Below, piece by piece: positions 21,902 to 34,374 of a stretch of DNA of 64,000 nucleotides. The stretch is from Sciurus carolinensis (lineage: Eukaryota; Chordata; Mammalia; Rodentia; Sciuridae), in the NCBI RefSeq assembly GCF_902686445.1, contig NC_062232.1:30772954-30836953 (forward strand), in the 5' to 3' direction. Below the pieces are notes generated by a model. It worked only from the letters and a program-made list of their open reading frames with translations, was not told the DNA's origin and made no database searches. The first letter of the stretch is position 1, and every line of letters begins with the position of its first letter. Made by a program: the position numbers and the translations under genes.

Positions 21902-22092
21902 GGGCTGGGAATGGTAGCACAGGCCTGTAATGCCAGCAGCTCAGGAAGCTGAGGCAGGAGGATCACAAATTTGAGGCCAGCCTGGACAACTTCATGAGGA
22001 CCTGTCTCAAAATAAAAAATAAAAAGAACTGGGGGCACAGCTCAGTTGTAGAGCACTCCTGGGTTCAATCCCAAGTACCAGAAAAAAAAAAA
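21902..22092 (+). repeat. Dimeric B1-ID SINE (plus)
   Basis: GGCTGGGAATGGTAGCACAG, GCTGAGGCAGGAGGATCACA, then the ID half with GGGTTCAATCCCAAGTACC and an A tail. Confidence 0.85.
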
Positions 22093-22447
22093 AGCAGGAC
22101 TAGGAATATTTTGAAATACTATGCATAGTATAGAACATAGCATTAAGCAACTGGAAAAAAAATACTATTTCAGAGACAGAAATATTTCCACAATTTGATA
22201 ATGAATTCATTATACGAAGTGGTAGATCCCTGGAATGTTCACTTGTTAGTCTTAATTCCACCAGGACAGATTGCCATCTTCTCACCCTGAGGTTTGATTC
22301 TCTTTTTTTCTGTGCAAGAGACAGCTGGTGGATCTTCTATAACCAAGAAGATCAAATTATTCTCAGCTTCTTGAAGTTTTATGGACAGAGGACTACACGT
22401 GTTTCTTTTAGGTTTGGCTATATCATTCATCAAAATTTTTTCTCTTA

Positions 22448-22660
22448 GCTGGGCATGGAAGCACACGCCTGTAATCCCAGCAGCTCAGGAGGCTGAAACA
22501 GGAGGATCTTGAGTTTAAAGCGAGACTCAGTAACTTACCAAGGTTATAAACAACCTAGTGAGACTGTGTCTCAAAATAAAAAATAAAAAGAGCTGGGGAT
22601 GTAGCTCGGTGGTAAAACCCCCCTGGGTTTAATTCTTGTTACCACAAAAAAAAAATTTTT
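22448..22660 (+). repeat. Dimeric B1-ID SINE (plus)
   Basis: AGCTGGGCATGGAAGCACAC to CTGGGTTTAATTCTTGTTACC plus an A9 tail, with a short internal duplication in the linker region. Confidence 0.85.
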
Positions 22661-22928
22661 TTTTTCTCTTTATTGATGCCATGTTCCCTAAGTCAAAAAC
22701 ATTGGAACATTGAGTTGTTTTCCAGAATGTTTCTCTAAGGGCAGGCAGATACCACAATCATCACCTTCCTGTTTCTACTGGCCACTGGGTCCAACATATG
22801 CTACTCTCTCTACACAAAGACTCTCTTCTCAGAATCTCAATGTCTCACATTGCATGTATTAGAACTATTCTAGATTTTGCCATGAAACTTGTAAGGCTAT
22901 CCCTGTGTCCTTCAAATCCTACCTCGTG

Positions 22929-23002
22929 GGGCTAGGGATATAGCTCAGTTGGTAGAGTGCTTGCCTTACAAGCACAAGGCCCTGGGTTCGATCCCCAGCA
23001 CC

Positions 23003-23040
<38 letters not shown>
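22929..23040 (+). repeat. ID element with long pure A tail
   Basis: Full-length tRNA-derived unit: A box TAGCTCAGTTGGTAGAG, a CTTGCCTTACAAGCACAAGG core, B box GGTTCGATCCC and CAGCACCGC, then about 36 uninterrupted A. The intact boxes and pure tail indicate a recent copy. It is not a tRNA gene because of the tail and non-cloverleaf 3' end. Confidence 0.9.
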
Positions 23041-23043
<3 letters not shown>

Positions 23044-23911
23044 TACCTTGTAAGAAAGTTGTTTGCAAATTTTACTGTTAATGCTTGCAAAGAAATCCAA
23101 TGTTATGGTGGCTTTTAAAATTTAAGCCAAAATAAATTTTAGTTTGGTTTAGTAAATAGATGAGAGTATTACAGGACTGCACCTCAGTAAACCAGTATTC
23201 CTAATGTAGTACAACCGGGAGTGTATAAGGAGCTTGAGTCTACTTTCCTACTCCTAAGCTGACATGTGAAACCAAGAACTAAAGTATAATAAACCTTCCA
23301 GGGTTTTACACATTTTATAAAGAGATACATTGTCTTCTTTTACCTTCTGAATCATTTACATGAAGGCACTTCACATAAACAGCAATATATTCTATGGGCA
23401 ATAAATACATTCTCTTCACCAATGTTCACACACAATAACACACCACTGAACTATAATTTCAAGTCCTGGCTCCACTTTTAAAATTATTTTAAAAAGTAAA
23501 CTCTATTTTCGACACTCTCTGTGGTCCTCAGTGATGATTAAGGTGTTGGTTAGCATCATACATTCATTGCATGTACAGTAAAATTGGCTTATTACAAATA
23601 AGTACATGATTATATTTCCTGAGACACTGCAACAATATCAATTTTGTGGGAATTTTCCTTATTTGTCAACCTCTCACGGTTTTACTTTGTGAGAGAGAAT
23701 CCAGAAAGGATTTTACCAAGTCTGAACATGGTGTAAAGGCAAATTTTTTTCTTTCAAAGTAAAAATAAATCATTTTAATATACATATTTTCACTTCTGTT
23801 AATTCACCACTGACTTCCACTATGCATGTATACTAGTCTAATTTCATGTTTATTTTTGAACATGGAGTAATCATTAACAAGAGATGGTTGAGATGAACTG
23901 TGTATTCTAAC
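23041..23911. other. Unlabelled AT-rich sequence
   Basis: No gene or nameable repeat seen. Confidence 0.3.
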
Positions 23912-24104
23912 TTTTATTTTTATTTATTTATTTGTACTGGGGATTGAACCCAGGGACAATTTATTGCTAAGCTACATCCCTAGTCCTTTTTTTCTTTGAG
24001 ACAGGGTCTTCCTAAATTGCTGAGGCTGTACTCAAACTTGCCATCCTCCTGCCTCAGCCTCCCCAATGGCTGGGATTATAGGCCTGTGCCACCACACCTG
24101 GCTG
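23912..24104 (-). repeat. Dimeric B1-ID SINE (minus)
   Basis: TACTGGGGATTGAACCCAGG, GAGACAGGGTCTTCCTAAAT, CTCCTGCCTCAGCCTCCCC, then GGATTATAGGCCTGTGCC. Confidence 0.85.
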
Positions 24105-24119
24105 TGTGTTTTTGTTTTT

Positions 24120-24206
24120 TGCTTTTTTTTCAGATACTAAGGATAGAACCCAGGACCTTGCTCATGCTAGGCAAGTGCTCTACCTCTGAGCTACATCCCA
24201 AGTCCC
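24120..24206 (-). repeat. ID-type SINE (minus)
   Basis: GATAGAACCCAGGACCTTGC, TAGGCAAGTGCTCTACCTC and TGAGCTACATCCCAAGTCC. Confidence 0.8.
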
Positions 24207-26954
24207 TCAACTGTATAGTCCTAAAGAGCACAAATTATCTTGTTCTCAAAGAGCTTTATCAACTTGACCATCTTCAAAGACCCCCAGAAAGCAGCTCAGC
24301 ATGGTGAATTTTTTCACTGAAATATCTCATTTGGAGGTGGCAAAACAGATGAACTTCCTTAAGCCCATGGGTTGCTTTTATTTAAATCACAGCTTTGCAA
24401 GTGATAAAGACTGAATAATGAGCAGATCTTCTGCAACAGCCTCACATAATAACTTCAGTTTTTGAAAGTCGACCAAATCATGAAAACCTTCCTAATGGAG
24501 TAGTTTGTTCCAGGGTTCTTTCCATACTTAAGAAGGGAAATATTCAGTCTTGTGCACGGTTTTTTACTATAAGTACTCTTATTGACAGCATTAATTTTCT
24601 TCTCCAGCCATCCTAGCATGAGGTGATTTATTGTACTTTAGTCAAAAGCGTGAAGATGTCTACTCCCATAATCACAGTTAGAGACAGCCTTCTTGTTTCC
24701 TGTTGATTGCATCAGACCACACTCTTAACCCTGTGGCTATACACCTTGAACAATACTAACTTGCTTTATGACTTGTTTATTCTGATACTCCTCCAGCAGA
24801 AGTAGATATAGTAGAAGGCAGCCCAAATCAGGGTGACCAAGCAGCTTAAAATGAGTAAGGTACACAGGTTCTGGATATGGTACCAGGTGGGGGCTGCCCT
24901 GACCCACCCAGGCACTCTCTGAAATCTTGCTTGGGCCAACCGGACGGTGACCCTGCTCAGAAGAGTGCAAGCCACTTTTAATCAAGAGGAATTATGGATG
25001 GACAGATTCCTCTAAACCCTCCTATCTTACCCAGGAGTGCCAGAATTTTTGACATCTCTTTCCTTGATGACCATCACCAAAAGAGGGCAAAAAAAGACAA
25101 GAGATATAGTAAGTATGCCAAGGGGCATGAATTCCAATAAAAGTTTGATAACAATGGAGCATCACCAAGACAAAAGCAAATTTTGAGATTTATCTTCTTG
25201 GATCACCGTAGTCAAGATTGCCAGCTGAAGTTGTCAAATAATTACTCTGCTTTGTATCCTTAATTATTTAAATTACGAGAAGGTAGAGTTTGTTTTTTTA
25301 TCAGTGCTTTTCACTAAAACTGCCTTTCATATCAATATTGTTCACAAGTGCACAACATAGGGGCTGTGTGAGGCCCTGGGTTCCTGCACCACAAAAATAA
25401 ATAAATAAGAAAGAAAAAGAAAACAACTGCAGAATACAGGATTTGAGTTAGTCACTATTAGAAAAAATAAAACTTTGCCATTTAATAAAAGATGTTAGGC
25501 TTCAAACTATGCTACATCAATAACCATGAAATAAATTGATACATGCACACAATGGAATGCTGTAGATCAATGAAAAGAGAAACTACAACTATACCCAACA
25601 GGTTGAATGAATCTCACTGTTGAACAGAAAAGCCAGATCCAAAAGAGTACATACAGTATAATTCTATTTATATAAACTTGAAGGATTGGAGAAGATTGTC
25701 TCCATTGTGAGAAGTCAGGAGAGTACTTACTCTTGGGAGATAATGACTGAAAAGAGGCATGAGGGGTCATCTGGGATGTTGATTTTGTTCTGTTTTTTGA
25801 TGTGGTTTTTGGTTTCACATGTATGTGGACTGTGGAAACCCACCAAGCTGACTCTTATGATTTGTATACTTTTCCCTATGTATATCATATTTCAGTGAAA
25901 ACTTAGTATTTTAATAATAATAGTATGGTAATTCCTAGGCTTATGTGGGACTAATAATAAGGAATAATGTGGTTCTAGAACAAGAGAAAAATATAGTAAT
26001 TTTTAAGATTTAATTTTATTCCCAAATTTCAGCAGTGGCTATCAAGACAACTAAGGTTGATCATTTAGAAACATACAGGCTTGAGGACCCCAGCCCACCC
26101 ACAGCCCCTCATATTCAGCACCTGTGCTATGGCTCCCCTTCTACCAACTTGTTTGGAAGCCAGTGCAGCCATCTTGAATTATCCTGGAAGTGGAAGCTGC
26201 CATCTTTGGGTGGGGCAACTACCATTCTAAGACACCTGCTGGAGACTGGAAGCTCATTGCCAGGTACCTCTCATGCATCAGGCTACTGAAGACTGGGAGG
26301 TTTGAATAGTATATGACTGTTATATTGTAGTTTTTTTCCTCTTTTTTCTTTTTTTTTAATTTTTAAGTTTTTATTTCTTTATTTTTCTTGCTCTATTTTC
26401 CTTTTCTTTACCTGTTTCCCCAGAGTCTCTTTCTCCTAGAAACATACATACATGTTCATTTACCTCCACAAAACATAAGAGATGGTACACTTGAGTACCC
26501 TAATTTACTAACTCCAGAGATGATGTCATCTTTTAGAGGGAGTTTGAACAACTTATCCAATCCACATCCAAAACTGACAAAAATAACTTTATAATGATTA
26601 TTGCCCTTGGGCCTTTAGAGGAAACTGAGACCACTGAAATGTCTAAAAATCCCATAAGGATATTCTTTCATCCATTAGTTCTAGTTTTATGAACATGGAA
26701 ATTTAAATGTAATGTGGTAAATTTGAAAAGGACAACTATAAGATGAAATTTACATATGGCAGTAACACAAAAGAATTTAATGTCTAATATTTCATTGTTT
26801 GAGTAAATCATCTAATTTGGTTGAATATCCATTCTCGGTGAAGGAAAACTATTAACAACAAATTGAAGCAATATTTAAAATTTTGAAGTTACCTTCTCAC
26901 ATGTAATTCCTTTGTTTATGTGGTCTCACTTTCACAGAGGTGACAGAAGATGAG
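24207..26954. other. Unlabelled AT-rich sequence
   Basis: 2.7 kb with no gene recognised. It includes a short ID fragment at 25362-25411 (GAGGCCCTGGGTTCCTGCACC plus AAAT tail). A minus-strand frame at 24766-24975 encodes a hydrophobic segment but has no in-frame ATG (see rejected items). Confidence 0.3.
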
Positions 26955-27062
26955 CAAAGAGCATTAAGAGTCTGAACCCTGTCACACTCTGGCTGAGTCA
27001 TTCTGGGCAAGTTCATCCCTCTGGGTCTTTGTTTTGTTATCTATACATTGAGAGCATTATAC
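26955..27062 (+). repeat. MIR-like fragment
   Basis: AAGAGTCTGAACCCTGTCAC, then GAGTCATTCTGGGCAAGTTC and GTTATCTATACATTGAGAGC. Confidence 0.55.
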
Positions 27063-27785
27063 ATATAAATTATTCCTCTCTCATGTACAAGTCTGGACAT
27101 AAGAAGCCCAAGAGAGTACAGTGATTTCAGAAGCAAGGAAGGCCCTAGGCTCCTATCATCTTGCAATTCCCATTATGGGGTGTTGCCCTGACTTATATTG
27201 TCCAAAATGGTCTACCCCTACCACATCCGCATTCCACCCAATTGATGAAGAGATTAGAAAGAGGAGAAATAGATTATTTCTTCTCATATCACTGGTCAGA
27301 ACTTAATTACCTGGCCCATCTAGCTGCAGAGGATATATAGACAGAAGTTTTCATATGGGTTGGCCATGTGCCTAGCTAAATATTGGAACTTCTATTAAGC
27401 AGAGAAAGGAAATGGAAAAAATATTGGGGGACATTTGGCAATGCTTTCCAGATGAGATAACCTCTAAGGTTTCATTTAGGACTGTACTTCTTAAGTACTA
27501 AATTATCATTTTTGCAAGGTCTGTTCTTAAAAAAACAGCTTACTAACTCATTAGTAAATGAAGATATGCTACTATGGGATGAAAAATGAAGTCTTACATA
27601 CGAACAACTAGACTTCCCATTGGTGTAAATCAAAACAATATGTCAGATATTTCCTTGAGTGGCAACTGACATATATGTTGAACCATATGAAGCGGACAAT
27701 ATTCAAATATTTTTGATAAAGAAAATGGGAATTTGATTTGATTCAAACTTTGTATTTCATATACTTCATATAGAATGAGATTGTT
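27063..27785. other. Unlabelled AT-rich sequence
   Basis: No gene or nameable repeat seen. Confidence 0.3.
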
Positions 27786-27883
27786 GGGCTGGGGAGATAG
27801 CTTAGTCAGTAAAGTGCTTGCCTTGCAAGCACAAGGCTGTGGGTTGATTCCCAGCACCACAAAAAAAATAAATAAATAAATAA
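27786..27883 (+). repeat. ID element with 11-bp TSD
   Basis: GGGCTGGGGAGATAGCTTAG to CCCAGCACCAC and an AAAT-repeat tail. The flanks are AATGAGATTGT at 27774-27784 and 27884-27894, an exact duplication. Confidence 0.9.
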
Positions 27884-27995
27884 AATGAGATTGTCAAATA
27901 CATAAGGATAATTATTAAATATTATTCCAAATCATCCTATTGAATAAGGTATTACCACTTCAAGAAAAATAAAGAGATCAAAGATCTTAGAGTTT

Positions 27996-27997
<2 letters not shown>

Positions 27998-28027
<30 letters not shown>

Positions 28028-28213
28028 GGTAGTAGGGTTGATTCAACCCACACATGCTTTACCACATCCCCAGCCTTTTTGTATTTTGAGTCAGGGTCTC
28101 ACTCAGTTGCTTGGGGCCTCACTATATTGTCGAAGCTGGTCCTGAACTTGTGATCCTCCTGCCCCAGCCTCCCAAGTTACTGTGATCACATGTGTGCCCC
28201 CATATCCTTGAGC
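27998..28213 (-). repeat. Dimeric B1-ID SINE (minus)
   Basis: T-run of about 27, then GGTAGTAGGGTTGATTC, GAGTCAGGGTCTCACTCAGT, ATCCTCCTGCCCCAGCCTCC and GATCACATGTGTGCC. Confidence 0.8.
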
Positions 28214-28882
28214 TTAGTTTTCACAGTACTTTTTTTTTTTTTTACAAACCCATAAATGTTAAGAATCACTATTATATAGTCTTGTGTACTTGGGCCAGAA
28301 ATATGGAGCTCTTGAGAACTAGTCTTCCTGGGATATATGCATGGTTGAAACAGTATTAAAAGATGCCTTCTTAATATTTACAAAGGAGAAATACAAGTTC
28401 CTGGGTTTTTTTTAAACAATAAACATAAAAGAAACTTGAGAAAGCACTTGGATACTTCTGTGTTTGTTGATATGTAACCCTGAAGCTTTATTTCTCCAAT
28501 CAGAGGAGAAAGCATGGCTCATGACCTTTTGCTAACTGCAGTGCATTGCTCTTCAGAGCCATATCTCATGTAACTGCCATTTTACAGGAAATGGTCTCTT
28601 GGCAACAATTACTCATCTGGAGCAAGACATGCACTCTTTCTGACAGAAAATGTTTTTTGAAAGTGACTGTTTGCCTTTCCAGTTACAAATATAGAACTTT
28701 TAAAAGCATATCTAAGTAATATTTTATCTGACAAAGAGTTCTCAATTTTTAGATATACACACTGAAATATTTATGAATGCAATGATGCAATATCTTGTGA
28801 TTTCTTCAAAACAACATGTAAGTAGTTTACCACTTCAGTAAGTGTTCAAAGTGGGAGATGGGAACATGGGAATCTATTTATG
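28214..28882. other. Unlabelled AT-rich sequence
   Basis: No gene or nameable repeat seen. Confidence 0.3.
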
Positions 28883-29314
28883 TTAGTCAGCTTTGTGCTG
28901 CTATGACCAAAACACCTGACAAGAACAACTTAGAGGAGGAAAAGTTTATTTCAGCTCACATTTTCAGAACTTTAGTCCACCTTAACTGTTTCCATAGTTT
29001 TGGGCTCCCAAGGTGAGGCAGAGTATCATGACTGAAGGATTCAGCAGAGGAAAGGCTCAGCTCAGGATGGAGTCAGGAAGCAGAGAAAGGGAAGGAGGAA
29101 GGGGCCACAGGGAAGATGCACCCCTCCAGGGCTTGCCCCAGTGACTCACCTCCTCCAGCCATGCCCCACATGCCTACAATTACCACCCAGTTCATTTAAA
29201 CTAGGATGGAGTGATTAGATTACAGCTCTCACAATCCAGTCATTTCACCTATGAACATTCCTATAGTAATACAGGAACTTTGGGGGGGACATCTCATATC
29301 TAAACACTAAACAC
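28883..29314 (-). repeat. MaLR-like LTR, family B copy 3 (minus)
   Basis: TTAGTCAGCTTTGTGCTGCT, AAACACCTGACAAGAACAAC and GGAGGAAAAGTTTATTTC at the left, and TTTCACCTATGAACATTCC then GGACATCTCATATCTAAAC at the right. This copy lacks a microsatellite expansion. Confidence 0.6.
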
Positions 29315-30879
29315 TATTATAATACTCTTTATTTTTTTGCACACATTTGAAATGATCCATGATCAAGAGATAATTAATCCCCCAAAAGCACACTTAGGAA
29401 GAACACAATATATTATTTCATACAAATATAGTTTTGCCACAAAGTATCTCAAAAACAACAGCTTTAATTGTTTTAGATTTATTGTTGAGTTTATTATGTA
29501 ACACTGTTTAAAGGTCAATAAGTCTTATTACATTTCTAACCAGAACAACTTGAGAATAAAATCTAATTCTCTCTCACACTCATAAGTCTCATAATAAATG
29601 AGTCTTTAGTATATATACTATTTTTATAGTATATTCTAGAACTTTCCATGATAACATTTTATCAATATTTAAATACCAACATTGTTAAAGAATGTGACCT
29701 TAACAATATATTTTTCTACTCCTGATAAAAATAATAACACACAAATCTTTTATTGCATTCAAAAAAGTCAACATAGAGATTTGAAAAAGATAGGAGAATA
29801 TTTAGTTTTGGTTTATGTATAAAAACATATGGTCATGATTTTTCTCAAAACTGTTGATTAATAATATGAAAAATGATTTAAATTTAATTTCCAAAATTAA
29901 CTGTTCATAACAATTCTCTTTGACAATTGAGACTTTGAAAGCAGATGAGAGGCAATGATATGACATCCCACTTACAATATGTAGCTTTGCAAGATATTTT
30001 CTCAATCAACCAGTCTAATATGTAGGTCATGTCCACTTAAGCCACTTCCCAGTTCTACAAAGCAATTTTACATAGCTATCACTTAAAGGGTTAGCACCCA
30101 ATTTAGAAACAATGAAATATAATTTGAGGCTTGTTTCCTAACAGCGAGTCTAGAAAATAGGTTTTGTTTCTCAATTGTAAACATGATTTAGGTACTCAAC
30201 CAAAGAAATGGAGGCTGCAGTTTCAAGCCCTAAAGGGCTATTCTCCTTTGAAAAAACTCTTTTCTCTCACCTCCACTATCTCCTCCCTCCCTTCCTCTAT
30301 CCTGGCATACACAATTATGTGATAATTTCTTATGCAACTTCAGACCAGAAGTTTGAATTCAGTGGCATTATCAGATGGACAACTGAAGAGAGTGGGAGAA
30401 GTTAATACCAAGGATTTGGTACATGACCCAATAATATGACTCACTTCCAGAAAGTGGTTCCTGAGACTTATAGCTATTTTCACACATGACCTTGACAATC
30501 ACATCCTTTACACAATGTTCATAGTCTTTCATCATGTCTATTGAAAGATATGCATTGTTAATCACTTTCATCAGAACACAGCAATATAACATTTGATGTC
30601 CACACAATGCCCCACCAGTATTCCAGAGAGCATTAATAGCATCGATGTCATACTTTATTTAGTAATTTTTTTCTTTATTGACTTTAAAACTTAAGATTGT
30701 GCCTGTAAACTCCTTTACTTACATTAGTAATCTTCCATTATTTCTTCAAATGCTTTATTAAGTGCATATATTTTAGGCTATATACTCTGAGGAGACATAT
30801 CCTTTACATTTATTTTCTACTGTATAAAGTATGCATTGCTGTCTTTAATTTGAACTGAGATATCTTTTTCAGGCTCTAA
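29315..30879. other. Unlabelled AT-rich sequence
   Basis: 1.5 kb of AT-rich DNA with no gene and no repeat I can name. Confidence 0.3.
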
Positions 30880-31082
30880 AGGATAGATCTCTGTTATCTA
30901 TGTGAGATCAAAACTCATGTGAGACAATGCAAGAATTTTCAGAGGTGAAATTATTAGGTTATGAGAGGTATAATCTGATCTGTGGATCAATCCACTGAGA
31001 TGGATTAACTGAGTAGTAACTGTAGGTAGGGTGTGGTTGGAAGTAAGCCATGGGTTTTAATTTTGTTCCTGGTAAAGGGAAT

Positions 31083-31138
<56 letters not shown>

Positions 31139-31334
31139 GTTGCCATGTCCTGAGTTGCTTTCCTCCATCATGCTTTTATGTCATGATATTCTGCCTCATC
31201 TTGGAGCCCAGAGCTATGGAGTTGGCCAACCATGTACTGAACCTCTGAAACCAAGAGCCAAAATAAACTTTTCCTCCTTTAAAGTTGTTCTTGTTGGGTA
31301 TATTGATCACAGAGACAATAAAGCTAACTAAAAC
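30880..31334 (+). repeat. MaLR-like LTR, family B copy 4 (plus), with CT microsatellite
   Basis: AACTCATGTGAGACAATGC, GTTGCCATGTCCTGAGTTGC, CCTCTGAAACCAAGAGCC and AAAATAAAC, ending AACTAAAACA. The pyrimidine block is expanded to a (CT)n of about 53 bp (31083-31136). Confidence 0.6.
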
Positions 31335-31688
31335 ACCCTCTATTCTAGACTCTGGAAATCAGAAAAGGGTGAGTTAATTTTCTTTATACATATCCAGATT
31401 TTATAAGCTTCAATTTTATTCTCTTCTCAATGTCTGTTTTTGAAGACTGAAGAAATCTTATTTAGAAAATCTGCCTGAGTGGAATTCTCCAACCCCCCAA
31501 TCATACAAATTACTGTTACTGGAGATGCTTCCAACACTGCTAATATCCTATCTGAAGTGCATGACTGGAAATGAACAAGGAAATTTACATGAAGAAAAAT
31601 CAGTGTGCATTTCTGCTCAGTGCCGTAACATTTTGACATTAAATCTAGGGCATACAATTTCATTTTTGTTTTATTTTGTTTTGTTGAT
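31335..31688. other. Unlabelled sequence
   Basis: No gene or nameable repeat seen. Confidence 0.3.
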
Positions 31689-31898
31689 TGTTATTTTTTT
31701 TTTGTACCAGGGACTGAACTCGGGGGCACTTAACCTCCAAGCCACATTCCCAGACCTTTTTATGTTTCATCTTGAGACAGGGTCTCACTAAATTGCTTAG
31801 GACCTTGCCAAGTTGCTGAGGCTGGCTTTGAACTTTTGATCCTCCTGCCTCAGCCTCCCAAATAGCTGGGATTACAGGCATGCACCACAGTGTCCAGC
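31689..31898 (-). repeat. Dimeric B1-ID SINE (minus)
   Basis: TTTGTACCAGGGACTGAACTC, GAGACAGGGTCTCACTAAAT, CTCCTGCCTCAGCCTCCC and GGATTACAGGCATGCACC. Confidence 0.9.
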
Positions 31899-31924
31899 CC
31901 AATTAATTCATTTTTACTCATCTA

Positions 31925-32035
31925 ATACTTCTTGAGCTATATCTGTGTGCCATGTACTGTTCTGAGTACTGTTAATACAATGGCATTTATGGATGAGGTA
32001 ATAATATACATGTCTCTTTCTAAAAGAAAACATAA
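31925..32035 (-). repeat. L2-like fragment (minus)
   Basis: ATACTTCTTGAGCTATATCTG, TGTGCCATGTACTGTTC and TGAGTACTGTTAATACAATGG are a diverged reverse L2 end. Confidence 0.4.
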
Positions 32036-32486
32036 TTGGATAACACTTTAAAAAAAAAGTATCTTAGATGACTTTTAAAATGCATAGCCAAAATCACATG
32101 GGGGAGGAAGAGAGGGACAGTAAGGTTTACTTAGCATTAGTAGCAGAGCTATTCAAGTATTAGTAAAGTACATGCCCAACTCTGGTTTTGGTGAGAAGAT
32201 AATCATGAAGACCAAATTGTTGCTTCTCTTTGAATCTATAGTACCAAAATTATGATGTTTAAGGACTCCTTTTAAAAAGTAAACAAGATTCATATCCTAC
32301 ACATATACATATGTGCACACATACACACACACGTAAGCATAGTATAATAGCTAGTAATTTTCTAACATTTAATTTAAAAGATTCATAATCACAAAATTTT
32401 ACTAGTAATGAATAAGCTCTAGTTAGCATTCCTAGAAGCAGACACTGAGACCATGATTGAATTGCATACAGCATATAGTTCACTTA
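32036..32486. other. Unlabelled AT-rich sequence
   Basis: Contains a short CACA stretch near 32315-32332. No gene recognised. Confidence 0.3.
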
Positions 32487-32651
32487 GGAGGTGTTATGCT
32501 TTGGATCTTAAATGTCCCCACAAAGCTCACATTAAAGGCTTGATCCAAAAAAAAAAAAATCTCTAAAAAAAAAAAAAGGGCTGGGGAGATAGCTCAGTTG
32601 GTAGAGTGCTGGCCTCGCAAGCACAAGGCCCTGGGTTCAATCCCCAGCACT

Positions 32652-32697
<46 letters not shown>

Positions 32698-32769
32698 TTG
32701 ATCCACAGCCAATGGTACTATTTGGGAGGTGGTGGAAATTTTTTAGAAGGTGAGGCCTAGGTGGAGGTA

Positions 32770-32839
<70 letters not shown>

Positions 32840-33042
32840 GTCTCTCTCTCTCTTTCTTCTTTACTTCCCAGCTGCAAGACATAAGCAACTTTGCTTCATC
32901 ATATGCTCTTTACCTTGACATAGGCCCAAGTTGATGGAACCAGGCAACCATGGAACTGAAACCTCTGAAACTATTAAATCTTTCCTCCTCTGAAGTTGAT
33001 CTTCTCAGGTATTTTGTCATAGTGACGGAAAACTGACTAACA
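32487..33042 (+). repeat. MaLR-like LTR, family B copy 5 (plus), split by an ID element
   Basis: Starts TGTTATGCTTTGGATC, continues after the SINE with GGGAGGTGGTGGAAATTTT, carries an expanded CT tract (32778-32862) and ends CTGAAACTATTAAATC and GAAAACTGACTAACACC. An ID element is nested at 32577-32691. Confidence 0.55.
32577..32691 (+). repeat. ID element with long A tail and 13-bp TSD
   Basis: GGGCTGGGGAGATAGCTCAG to CCCCAGCACTGC and about 40 A. AAAGGCTTGATCC occurs at 32534-32546 and again at 32692-32704, an exact duplication. An additional A-rich filler (32547-32576) lies between the left duplication and the element. Confidence 0.9.
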
Positions 33043-33920
33043 CCAGAGGTGATCCCACAAAATGGAAATAGGGGAGTAGGAAGTGAAGCAGAAAAGGAGT
33101 TGAATCTAATAAAGATAGGTCAATGAGCAGGTGACTGCTGTGGGCAACTGGGACTCAATGTCACTAGGGAGTGTCAAAGAGTATATGAAGTATTCACCAA
33201 AGAGTTTTCTCTTCCATGAGAAAAAAGATGGAGTACTTATGTACCAACTCCTGTTCCTTATTGTTTCAGGGTTGCTCCTGTGGACATTAACTTCCCCCAA
33301 GATAAATGAATCAGGGGTGGCTGGTATTGTCTAGCATGCATGAGGCCCTGGGTTTGAGCCCCAGCACTGAAGTAATAATAATAATAATAAAAATAACAAC
33401 AACAACAACAATTTAACTGACCTTTTATGCAGAATACTGTACTATCAATTGTTGGACTAAATGGAACACCCACTATTTGTGGGAGTGTACACTGACACAA
33501 CCCTTGGAAAACTGGATATATTTCCCAAGGCTGAATCCTATGATCCAGCAATTGTAATCTTAAGCATATACCCAACAGATGTGTATAAGTATGTTTACCA
33601 AAGGATTTATAGGAATGTTATTCTTAATATTCTCAAATTAGAAACAATCAAAATATCAATAAATAGTATCATAGATCTTAAAACAGTGTGTATTAGTTCA
33701 ACAATCAATGAAAACTGAGTATTGATACATAACACAACCTGAATGAATTCCTGAAGCATAATACTGAGTAAGGAAACCAGATGCAAAAATGAACATATTG
33801 TAAAATTCAAAAGATACCCATAAAATTTCAACACATGCTAAACATGCTATGCTGTTAGAAAGACAACTTAAAAATACATCATTTAATATATAGTGTTGAA
33901 TCATTAACATTGAACTCACA
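33043..33920. other. Unlabelled AT-rich sequence
   Basis: Contains a partial ID fragment at 33318-33375 (CATGAGGCCCTGGGTTTGAGC) followed by AAT/AAC repeats to 33412, and an L1-like stretch at about 33460-33720 (CACTATTTGTGGGAGTGTAC, GATCCAGCAATTGTAATC). No gene recognised. Confidence 0.35.
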
Positions 33921-33926
33921 GCCAAC

Positions 33927-34374
33927 TGTTGGGACTAATGACACATTAACTCAGGCTGACTCCTTACTCCCTGGCAGGTGAGCAAGATCAAGGCCTCAAA
34001 GGCGGTTTCAATAGTTAATGATGATAAATCGGACCACTGTCAGGGATTGGTTAACAACAGTTCAGCGAACGTGATCAGCTCGTGCTTGCCATATAGTCCT
34101 ATGGGACTCTCACCTGCGTGAATCCTCCATGCCTTGCTGACCTTTAAGCTGATTGGTTCCTGCCTAGCCTTCACCCTACATAAAAGCTGTGTGACTTCCT
34201 CAATAAATGAGTTCCTGCTGTGACTGGTCTCCCTGATGTGTCTAATTGTCCTCCACCTGGAGGGCTGGGAGCGGGCGGTCATTCGGCCCTACCTATCCTG
34301 GTCTGACCTTGTTGGGGAGTGTCCCCTTCCCTTGTCGCTGGTCGAGAAGAGCAAGGGGGCTTAAGACCCCAACA
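33927..34374 (+). repeat. Solo LTR, class II-like, 6-bp TSD
   Basis: It begins TGTTGGGACTAATG and ends ACCCCAACA (448 bp). The promoter order is clear: GATTGGTTCC (inverted CCAAT box), CATAAAAGC (TATA-like), then CTCAATAAATGAG (polyadenylation signal) about 25 bp further. It is flanked by GCCAAC at 33921-33926 and 34375-34380, an exact 6-bp duplication as left by betaretrovirus/IAP-type integrases. Well preserved, so relatively young. Confidence 0.85.

Noticed and set aside
22929..23004. tRNA gene call on the ID element
   Set aside because: A and B boxes are present, but the long A tail, the missing acceptor pairing and the many copies in the window mark a SINE.
24766..24975. Minus-strand frame with a strongly hydrophobic, membrane-like segment
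   Set aside because: The frame has no ATG; a TGA lies three codons before its GTG and no exon context is visible. It could be a decayed fragment but I cannot name a parent.
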